NCBI GenBank assembly: GCA_027023145.1
Contig: JALVWV010000042.1
Span: 1 to 5,657, forward strand
Length of the DNA stretch: 5,657 nt
Direction: 5' to 3'
Source: Campylobacteraceae bacterium
GTDB lineage: Bacteria > Campylobacterota > Campylobacteria > Campylobacterales > Sulfurovaceae
Shown here: piece after piece, positions 1-4,617 of the stretch
How the letters are laid out: every line of letters starts with the position of its first letter
Numbering within the stretch: the first letter of the stretch is position 1
Notes under the pieces: model-generated
What the model was told of the DNA's origin: nothing
Seen by the model: the letters and a program-made list of their open reading frames with translations, nothing else
Databases searched by the model: none
Position numbers and translations under genes: made by a program

Positions 1-19
1 CTTTTACAGCTAAATACAT
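1..19 (-). CDS. Start of a probable DUF2442 protein (partial, runs off the left edge)
   Basis: Only the first six codons are in the window: ATG at 19-17, reading MYLAVK, with no stop before the edge. A strong GGAGG (30-26) lies six bases upstream, so this is a credible start. The family call rests on two points: MYLAVK resembles the N-terminus of DUF2442 proteins, and the gene directly upstream is a DUF4160 remnant, whose family is often encoded immediately before a DUF2442 gene. Such pairs have been suggested to be toxin-antitoxin-like, but I know of no firm function. Whether the rest of this gene is intact cannot be seen. The AT-rich codons match the DUF4160 remnant and not the genes to the right. 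Confidence 0.5.
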
Positions 20-25
20 TTCAAA

Positions 26-30
26 CCTCC
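26..30 (-). promoter_or_regulatory. Ribosome binding site for the DUF2442-like gene
   Basis: GGAGG on the minus strand, six bases before the ATG at 19. Its first G is also the last base of the upstream TAG stop (32-30), so the two genes are arranged for coupled translation. This is one of the strongest Shine-Dalgarno sites in the window and decides the start. Confidence 0.7.
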
Positions 31-178
31 TATTTTAAAGGATCAATTTTAAATGGTAATTCACCATTTTGAGCTAAATTCCAATCGGCTAAAAGTTCCT
101 CTTTTCTTAGCTCTACCCAAGCTAAACAATTCTAAGTTTATTTTTTGGTGATTTCCCTTCAACTAATTCAACTTTTCC
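30..178 (-). pseudogene. DUF4160 family gene remnant, N-terminus missing and frameshifted
   Basis: On the minus strand, positions 178-125 read GKVELVEGKSPKNKLRIV and then hit TAG (124-122). Shifting by one base, positions 125-33 read 31 codons beginning LAWVELRKEELLADWNL and ending NGELPFKIDPLK before TAG (32-30). Joined, this is the typical C-terminal half of a DUF4160 protein. The break fits loss of one T from a GTTTTA run (GTTTA at 127-123). Upstream, the same frame is closed by TAA at 181-179, and the roughly 40 N-terminal residues normal for the family (the part with HNPPHFHV-like residues) are absent. So the gene is both truncated and frameshifted. A homopolymer sequencing error could explain the frameshift but not the missing N-terminus. 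The AT-rich base use contrasts with the neighbours and suggests acquired DNA that has decayed. Confidence 0.75.
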
Positions 179-190
179 TTATAATTTTTG

Positions 191-213
191 TGATGCGTCG
201 GAACGATGCATCA
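191..213. repeat. Imperfect palindrome at the junction of AT-rich and GC-richer DNA
   Basis: TGATGCGTC (191-199) pairs with GATGCATCA (205-213) over nine base pairs with one G-T wobble; the loop is GGAAC. It lies about 10 bases beyond where DUF4160 similarity ends and where the composition changes. There is no T-tract after the stem in either direction, so it does not look like an intrinsic terminator. It could be a recombination or insertion scar, a protein-binding site or a dispersed repeat; the sequence alone does not decide. Confidence 0.55.
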
Positions 214-259
214 TGAATCACCCCGCTGGTTGTTATCGTTACCGTTGTTTGAAATATTG

Positions 260-279
260 GTGTTGTCAGGGGACAACAC
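260..279 (-). terminator. Hairpin after the minus-strand operon, possible weak terminator
   Basis: GTGTTGTC (260-267) and GACAACAC (272-279) form a perfect eight-base-pair stem with a four-base loop, 30 bases past the stop codon of the last operon gene. On the minus strand the stem is followed by CAATATTTC, which is a poor T-tract. The position suits transcription termination or 3'-end protection of the operon mRNA, but efficiency is doubtful. Confidence 0.4.
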
Positions 280-308
280 GGGAAACGGGATTTTCACCCC
301 CTTTGCTG

Positions 309-1058
309 CTACGAAAATTTCCGGCGTATCCTCTCCCGCCATACGGGGTAGCGGCGTTCGAGGCGGGCGAGCTCCCGGGTGAGTTTGGCTCCCAGATCGT
401 ACTCTTTTTCGCGGATGTTCTGAAGAAAGGTGATGCGGCGCTCGACGAAGTAAAAATAGAGCAGGACACTTACCGCAGCGGCGTAGAGGCACCACAGAGA
501 GGTAAACGCGTACGGCTTGACCAGCCACACGAGTGTCAGGCCGAAGAGATTGAGCCATCCGAAAAGTCGGATGGAGATGCTGCTGCTGAGGATCAGAGAG
601 CCGACCGTGGTGAGGACGTAGCCGACACCAAGCCAGACATACTCTGTTTTCGGTGTGTTGTAGACGAGGGAATGGTTGCGGACGTACACATGCATTGGGG
701 CGGCTGAGAGTGCCCACACCGAGTAGAGGGTAAGGGAGAGCCCGAGCAGTGCCAGGGCTCCCACGATGTTTTTGCGTCGCCCGGGGGGTTCGAGGAGCCA
801 GATGGCCAGTGGCACCCAGAATTGCAGTAACCCTTTGGCATACAGGGCAAAGGCCATCTCAGCCATCTCAAGCGCACGGGGGCTGATGAGGTGTTCCATC
901 CCCAGCCATACAAACCCCTGGGCAAACTGATGTAGGCCGAAAAAGAGCGGCAGCGTGGCGAAGACCACCTCTTTGGGTTCACTGACTTTCATGAGCGTCA
1001 GGATCCCGACGAGGATGATGGCGCCGGAGAGGGTGAAGTTGAGGATAGCAAAAAACAT
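309..1058 (-). CDS. Multi-pass membrane protein, resembles DUF6629 family
   Basis: 249 residues, mostly hydrophobic, with about seven predicted membrane segments (roughly residues 3-23, 31-53, 70-90, 97-118, 139-160, 164-182 and 183-205). A charged Arg/Glu/Lys-rich tail (about 206-249), likely cytoplasmic and possibly helical, follows. Residues 30-54, with the pattern EVVFATLPLFFGLHQFAQG then VWLGM, look like the conserved second helix of DUF6629 membrane proteins. The family has no established function that I know of, and I do not assign one. There is no signal peptidase site. The start at 1058 lies three bases after the TAG of the transpeptidase gene (TAGATCATG) without a good Shine-Dalgarno of its own, so translation is probably coupled to the upstream gene. 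It is the last gene of the operon. The coding call is strong; the family call is moderate. Confidence 0.8.
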   Translation of the reverse strand: MFFAILNFTLSGAIILVGILTLMKVSEPKEVVFATLPLFFGLHQFAQGFVWLGMEHLISPRALEMAEMAFALYAKGLLQFWVPLAIWLLEPPGRRKNIVGALALLGLSLTLYSVWALSAAPMHVYVRNHSLVYNTPKTEYVWLGVGYVLTTVGSLILSSSISIRLFGWLNLFGLTLVWLVKPYAFTSLWCLYAAAVSVLLYFYFVERRITFLQNIREKEYDLGAKLTRELARLERRYPVWRERIRRKFS

Positions 1059-1061
1059 GAT

Positions 1062-2264
1062 CTACGGCACGATGTCCACGTGGGTGCCCACTTTGGTGTA
1101 TTTGAAGACCTGCTTCACGACGCGGTAGGGTATCCGGACGCAGCCGTTGGTGGCGGGGTAGCGCTTGATGTATTTGCTGCCGTGCAGACCGATGCCGGAG
1201 CTGGTGAGGCGCATCCAGTACTTGAGGGAGGCACCGACATATCTGGCTTTGGGGCCGTGGTATTTGCGTCGGTCGCCTCGCCAGACCATCTTGCCGTTTC
1301 GGTAGAGTTTGCCGAAGATCGTCGAGCGTTTGTCGGCGATCTTTTCGGTGATCTTGAAGTGCCCTTTTGGGGTGCGTTTGTCGCGGTAGGTTTTGGTGTT
1401 GGGCTCGATTTTTCGTCGGGCTCCGGTGGTGCAGGGGGAGTCGATGGCGACTTTATTTCCGACGAAAAGTTTGATCCGTTGTTGTGAGATATCAACGACG
1501 ATGTGGGTGTTGTTTTTGTTGGCCTTTTTGAGGAGTTTGATATTTTTATAGATGCTATAGCTTCGGGGGTAGCCTCTTGATTTTTTGAAATCCTTGTAAT
1601 TGCCAGCTCTGGGACGGAATGTGCGTACGACTTTGCTGGCGGTGCGGTAGCGTTTGGGCACTTGAGGGAAGAGGATTCCCTCGGTCAACTGATCCAGGAT
1701 GCGTTTGCTCCCTTTACCGATCCAGCCATCGATCTGCACCATACCGTGTGCTTTTTGAAAAGCAACAATCGCCTCTTTGGTCTGTTTCCCAAACATCCCA
1801 TCGACCTTGAGGGGTTCTTTGAGAGAAAGATTCTCATCGAGATTGAGGACGATCTGGAGATTGCGTACCGCTTCGTAGTCGTTGGGGCACTCCTGTCCGT
1901 CGACCTCTTCGCAGATATCCCCCTGTGCCTGGAAAGAAAAGGGTTGACTGTGGTAGACTTTGTCGAGTTTGGTCTTCGTGGTGAGCCCCACCCATCCGTC
2001 GGCCGGTTCAATACCATACAGGGATTGAAACAGGGTCACAGCGACTTTTGTGTCGTGACCCCATATCCCGTCGGGTTGGATGTTGAGATGGAGTTTTTTG
2101 TCGGTCATCAGGGCAATTTGGAGGTTTTTAACAGCCAGAGGATCGTTGGGGCAGTGGTGATCGATTGCAGCCGTACACATGTCGCCCTGACTGATGAAGT
2201 AGTCTTTGCCCATCAGGCTCGCCGTCAACAGAGAGGTTAGAAACAGAAATTTGAATAGATACAT
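1062..2264 (-). CDS. Secreted L,D-transpeptidase (YkuD) with two peptidoglycan-binding modules
   Basis: A predicted cell-wall enzyme, exported to the periplasm, that would form or exchange peptidoglycan cross-links at diaminopimelate or attach partners there through a catalytic cysteine. With the start at 2264 the protein has 400 residues. Residues 1-19 form a signal peptide (Lys5, then a hydrophobic stretch). Two homologous PG_binding_1-like modules follow, about residues 27-104 and 115-200, each opening with GD-x-C-x7-C-PND (Cys30/Cys38 and Cys118/Cys126). A basic Lys/Arg/Tyr-rich linker (about 205-250) leads to the YkuD domain (about 252-399), which carries TPKG at 298-301, His361 in LHGS and catalytic Cys375 in TNGCVR. 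An ATG at 2306 gives 14 more residues and would overlap the previous gene; neither start has a strong Shine-Dalgarno. I prefer 2264 because it gives a normal signal peptide. The ErfK/YbiS/YcfS/YnhG group is the obvious comparison. Substrate specificity (cross-linking versus carboxypeptidase) cannot be read from sequence. Confidence 0.9.
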   Translation of the reverse strand: MYLFKFLFLTSLLTASLMGKDYFISQGDMCTAAIDHHCPNDPLAVKNLQIALMTDKKLHLNIQPDGIWGHDTKVAVTLFQSLYGIEPADGWVGLTTKTKLDKVYHSQPFSFQAQGDICEEVDGQECPNDYEAVRNLQIVLNLDENLSLKEPLKVDGMFGKQTKEAIVAFQKAHGMVQIDGWIGKGSKRILDQLTEGILFPQVPKRYRTASKVVRTFRPRAGNYKDFKKSRGYPRSYSIYKNIKLLKKANKNNTHIVVDISQQRIKLFVGNKVAIDSPCTTGARRKIEPNTKTYRDKRTPKGHFKITEKIADKRSTIFGKLYRNGKMVWRGDRRKYHGPKARYVGASLKYWMRLTSSGIGLHGSKYIKRYPATNGCVRIPYRVVKQVFKYTKVGTHVDIVP

Positions 2265-2277
2265 GAGTCTAAACACT

Positions 2278-2838
2278 TTAACCAGCCACACCGATGGCTT
2301 CGGCATCGGCTTTCATTCCGCTGATGACCTCTTCCATCAGCTCTCCCAGCTCTATGCCAAGCATCTGGGCTCCCCGAGTGACAACCTCTCGGTTGACACC
2401 AGCGGCGAAACTTTTCTGTTTGAATTTCTTTTTGACCGATTTGACTCCCAGGTCCATGATGCTGCGGGAGGGGCGTACCAGCACACAGGCATTGACCAGT
2501 CCGCTGAGCTCATCGACGGCATAGAGAGTTTTTTCCATCGGGCTGAGGGGTTCGACCTCGGTGACAATCCCCCAGCCGTGGCTCATCATGGCACGGATGA
2601 TCTCCTCATCGTAGCCATGCTCACGGAGGATCTCGGCGGCTTTGTGACAGTGCGCTTCGGGGTAGCGTTCGTAGTCGAGATCGTGGAGCAGCCCCACGAT
2701 TCCCCATTTCTCTTCATCCTCTCCGGCTTTTCGGGCAAAGTGACGCATGCACGCTTCGACTTGGAGGCCGTGCTGGATGAGGGCAGGGTTGGTATTGTAC
2801 GTTTGGAGGAGGGTGAGGGCATCATCTCGGGTGGGCAT
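2278..2838 (-). CDS. HD-domain hydrolase, COG2316-like
   Basis: 186 residues, cytoplasmic, no signal peptide. The metal-binding HD set is intact: His23 (LIQHGLQV), His52-Asp53 (GLLHDLDYE), His87 (MMSHGWG) and Asp109 (AVDELSGL). HD proteins are metal-dependent phosphohydrolases, often acting on nucleotides or phosphate esters; this subgroup (predicted HD hydrolases of the COG2316 type) has no settled substrate. The C-terminal part (about 125-186) has a basic KSVKKKFKQK stretch followed by helical segments. The ATG at 2838 follows directly on the TGA of the upstream gene (TGAATG), and its AAGGAG lies inside that gene's last codons, six bases before the start, which points to translational coupling. 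Nothing in the neighbourhood identifies the substrate, though the flanking genes are envelope proteins. Confidence 0.9.
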   Translation of the reverse strand: MPTRDDALTLLQTYNTNPALIQHGLQVEACMRHFARKAGEDEEKWGIVGLLHDLDYERYPEAHCHKAAEILREHGYDEEIIRAMMSHGWGIVTEVEPLSPMEKTLYAVDELSGLVNACVLVRPSRSIMDLGVKSVKKKFKQKSFAAGVNREVVTRGAQMLGIELGELMEEVISGMKADAEAIGVAG

Positions 2839-3390
2839 TCAAGACTCCTTGGCTGGGGATGAAGTTGTGGAAGTTTCCTGCGCTTTGCGTTTGCGGCGCA
2901 GGGATTCCTTGTGGTGTTTTTCGGATTTAACGGAGCGGATCCAGAGTCCGTTGACCAGGGCATAGACGCCGACGTTGACCACTGTGGCGACAAAAAAAGC
3001 GCCGAGATACAGCGAAGTGGCAATCTGCCCCCAATGGGCATGAAACCAGTGCATGGTTAACTGGATACCGTCGATCGATTCACGTCCGAGGAGGAGATTG
3101 CCGATGAGGTATTCTCCGTAAAAGATCGCGGGGTAGGTGATGGGGTTGCTCAGCCACACGACGGCGATGGCAATGGGGACATTAAATTTCATAAACGGTG
3201 TGACCGCCATCACTCCAGCCATCTGCATCGGCATGGGAATAGAGCCCCAGAACCATCCGATGGCAATCCCCCGAGTCATGCTGCGTCGATTGGTACCGAA
3301 ATAGCCTGTCGGGAGGTGATACTTCTCCAATAGGGCATCGATTTTCGAGGCGGTTTTCCCTTTGGAACCTTTGAGCGTTTTGCGTATCAT
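2839..3390 (-). CDS. DUF2062 family inner-membrane protein
   Basis: 183 residues, the usual size for a stand-alone DUF2062 protein. A basic N-terminal region (residues 1-40, with many Lys and Arg) is followed by membrane segments at about 41-66, 70-97 and 122-150. The family's conserved patterns are visible: GWFWGSIPMPMQM (45-57) and SNPITYPAIFYGEYLIG (81-97). The tail (about 153-183) is Lys/Arg- then Ser/Thr-rich and likely cytoplasmic. The family has no well-established biochemical role that I know of; it is widespread in proteobacteria. It is the first gene of the four-gene operon and its ATG at 3390 is preceded by GGAAG about five bases away. A TATAAA element lies 18 bases upstream of the start, and prs diverges from the same intergenic region. 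Confidence 0.88.
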   Translation of the reverse strand: MIRKTLKGSKGKTASKIDALLEKYHLPTGYFGTNRRSMTRGIAIGWFWGSIPMPMQMAGVMAVTPFMKFNVPIAIAVVWLSNPITYPAIFYGEYLIGNLLLGRESIDGIQLTMHWFHAHWGQIATSLYLGAFFVATVVNVGVYALVNGLWIRSVKSEKHHKESLRRKRKAQETSTTSSPAKES

Positions 3391-3408
3391 CTGTCTTCCG
3401 TGTGAGTT

Positions 3409-3414
3409 TTTATA
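3409..3414 (-). promoter_or_regulatory. Possible -10 element for the minus-strand operon
   Basis: TATAAA on the minus strand, 18 bases before the ATG of the DUF2062 gene. The region where a -35 would sit (about 3432-3437, GCCCCA) shows no good hexamer; Campylobacterota sigma-70 promoters often lack a clear -35. This would give a short leader. The call is tentative. Confidence 0.35.
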
Positions 3415-3424
3415 GACAGAGTGT

Positions 3425-3450
3425 AAGCTTTTGGGGCTTTAAAAAAGCTT
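3425..3450. repeat. Inverted repeat between the two divergent genes
   Basis: AAGCTTTT (3425-3432) and AAAAGCTT (3443-3450) are perfect inverted copies separated by ten bases. They sit between the possible promoters of the DUF2062 operon and prs. It could be a shared operator or simply an AT-rich coincidence; the stem is weak and, without a clean T-tract after it, is not a convincing terminator. Confidence 0.35.
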
Positions 3451-3459
3451 TTCTCCCTT

Positions 3460-3492
3460 TTGACCCGCCTCTTACCAACAATAGAGTAAAAT
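3460..3492 (+). promoter_or_regulatory. Probable sigma-70 type promoter of prs
   Basis: TTGACC (3460-3465) is a near-consensus -35. Two -10 candidates follow: TAGAGT (3482-3487) with a 16-base spacer, and the better hexamer TAAAAT (3487-3492), whose 21-base spacer is too long to use this -35. In Campylobacterota a good -10 can work with a weak -35, so either is possible. The transcription start would lie near 3495-3500, leaving a leader of about 45-50 bases. Confidence 0.45.
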
Positions 3493-3543
3493 ACGCGCAT
3501 CATTACCGCACCCAAATAAAATTTGCACCAAAGGTCACCAATC

Positions 3544-4479
3544 ATGAGTAACTACATGCTGTTTTCCGGGACATCCAACCCTGAGCTAGCTGAAGAGATC
3601 GCTAAATACCTTGAAATGCCCCTCTCCGAGGCGAAGATCAGCCGTTTTTCTGACGGAGAGATCAGCGTCCAGATCGCCGAGAGTGTCCGGGGCAAGGATG
3701 TGTTTATCATCCAGCCCACTTCGGCTCCGGCCAATGCCAACCTCATGGAGCTGCTCATTATGACCGATGCCCTCAAGCGCTCTTCGGCACGGTCGATTAC
3801 GGCTGTCGTCCCCTACTATGGCTATGCCCGGCAGGATCGCAAGGCGGCTCCCCGCGTCCCCATCTCGGCCAAACTCGTCGCCAACCTCATGGAAACGGCT
3901 GGAATTACCCGGATGGTCACCGTCGATCTCCATGCTTCACAGATTCAGGGATTTTTTGACATCCCGGTGGACAACCTTTATGGGGCGATCCTCTTCATGG
4001 ATTACATCAAGGCCAAAAACTTTCCCAACCCTGTTATTGCTTCCCCCGATATCGGTGGCGTGGCTCGGGCTCGCTATTTTGCCAAAGCGCTGGGGCTGGA
4101 CATGGTGATCGTCGACAAGCGGCGCGAAAAAGCCAACGAGAGTGAAGTGATGAACATCATCGGTGATGTGGACGGCAAAGACATCATTCTCATCGATGAC
4201 ATGGTCGATACCGCTGGTACGATGGTTAAGGCAGCCTCCGCACTCAAGGGGCTGGGAGCGACCTCGGTGATGGCGTGCTGCACTCATCCCGTCCTTTCTG
4301 GTCCGGCGATGGATCGGATCAGCAAGGGGGAGCTCGATGAGCTGGTTGTCTCCAATACTATCCCCATGACGCAGTCGTGTGAGAAGGTCAAGATGCTCTC
4401 CACCGCACCGATGCTTGGGGAAGTCATCCGGCGGGTTGTTAACAATGAGAGTGTCAACTCATTGTTTGAAACAACGTGA
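3544..4479 (+). CDS. prs: Ribose-phosphate pyrophosphokinase (PRPP synthetase)
   Basis: Converts ribose 5-phosphate and ATP to PRPP and AMP, feeding purine, pyrimidine, NAD, histidine and tryptophan synthesis; cytoplasmic, normally a hexamer. The 311 residues match class I bacterial enzymes. Visible motifs: FSDGE (35-39), the ATP-binding stretch YARQDRK (94-100), the metal/ATP-binding VDLHASQIQGFF (127-138), the catalytic flexible loop KRR (192-194) and the PRPP-binding loop DDMVDTAGT (218-226). All key residues are present, so the enzyme should be active. The ATG at 3544 gives the expected N-terminus and has AAGG (3531-3534) at a usable distance; the in-frame TTG at 3523 would add seven unconserved residues. 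The gene diverges from the DUF2062 operon and is followed by an intrinsic terminator, so it is probably transcribed on its own. Confidence 0.98.
   Translation: MSNYMLFSGTSNPELAEEIAKYLEMPLSEAKISRFSDGEISVQIAESVRGKDVFIIQPTSAPANANLMELLIMTDALKRSSARSITAVVPYYGYARQDRKAAPRVPISAKLVANLMETAGITRMVTVDLHASQIQGFFDIPVDNLYGAILFMDYIKAKNFPNPVIASPDIGGVARARYFAKALGLDMVIVDKRREKANESEVMNIIGDVDGKDIILIDDMVDTAGTMVKAASALKGLGATSVMACCTHPVLSGPAMDRISKGELDELVVSNTIPMTQSCEKVKMLSTAPMLGEVIRRVVNNESVNSLFETT
4441..4466 (+). repeat. Inverted repeat in the last codons of prs
   Basis: AACAATGAG (4441-4449) and CTCATTGTT (4458-4466) form a perfect nine-base-pair stem with an eight-base loop in the codons for the C-terminal NNESVNSL stretch. 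No T-tract follows. It may affect mRNA stability or be chance; it lies 13 bases before the stop codon. Confidence 0.45.
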
Positions 4480-4482
4480 GTA

Positions 4483-4536
4483 GAATTAGGAATTAGGAAT
4501 TAGGAATTAGGAATTAGAAATTAGGAATTAGGAATT
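4483..4536 (+). repeat. Heptanucleotide tandem repeat (GAATTAG)n
   Basis: Seven head-to-tail seven-base units starting at 4483, 4490, 4497, 4504, 4511, 4518 and 4525, plus a partial unit at 4532-4536. All are GAATTAG except the sixth, which has A in place of the first G. The array starts three bases after the prs stop and ends seven bases before the terminator stem. Near-perfect units suggest recent slippage expansion, and the copy number may vary between strains. Similar short AT-rich heptamer arrays are known from intergenic regions of various bacteria, notably filamentous cyanobacteria. Confidence 0.95.
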
Positions 4537-4542
4537 TTGGTT

Positions 4543-4562
4543 GGGTGCTTTGCACCCTTTTT
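4543..4562 (+). terminator. Intrinsic terminator of prs
   Basis: GGGTGC (4543-4548), loop TTT, GCACCC (4552-4557), then five T (4558-4562). A compact GC-rich stem directly followed by a T-tract, 63 bases after the prs stop, makes a good rho-independent terminator. It separates prs from lepA, which therefore probably has its own promoter or depends on read-through. Confidence 0.85.
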
Positions 4563-4572
4563 ATCGTTGTAG

Positions 4573-4590
4573 GGTGTGCAATAGCACACC
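4573..4590 (+). repeat. Hairpin in the lepA leader
   Basis: GGTGTGC (4573-4579), loop AATA, GCACACC (4584-4590): a perfect seven-base-pair, GC-rich stem ending 18 bases before the lepA AGGAG. It shares the GGTG...CACC core of the prs terminator just upstream but has no T-tract after it. It may be a dispersed repeat, a leader structure modulating lepA, or a decayed second terminator. Confidence 0.6.
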
Positions 4591-4617
4591 AAGCGTGGCA
4601 CAGACATTAGGAGCAAC

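Noticed and set aside
191..213. Intrinsic terminator for the minus-strand genes or for DNA to the left
   Set aside because: Neither strand has a T-tract after the stem; on the plus strand the T-run precedes it.
213..707. Plus-strand open frame of 164 codons opposite the membrane protein gene
   Set aside because: Antisense to a frame with clear hydrophobic segments; no ribosome binding site or family resemblance was seen.
1080..1487. Plus-strand frame of 135 codons opposite the transpeptidase catalytic domain
   Set aside because: Gly/Val/Phe/Asp-rich low-complexity translation typical of the reverse complement of a real gene; the minus strand carries the YkuD motifs.
2206..2862. A 218-codon plus-strand open frame opposite the HD hydrolase gene
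   Set aside because: It lies antisense to a gene with intact HD motifs and operon context, has no recognisable domain and shows the composition expected of a shadow frame.
3425..3452. Intrinsic terminator in the divergent intergenic region
   Set aside because: The stem has only two G-C pairs and a ten-base loop, and no transcript is expected to end there because both flanking genes point away.
3523..3543. TTG start for prs adding seven residues
   Set aside because: The family N-terminus fits the ATG at 3544, which also has AAGG at a suitable distance; the extra residues resemble nothing conserved.
4483..4536. CRISPR array
   Set aside because: The seven-base units are contiguous without spacers, so this is a simple tandem repeat.
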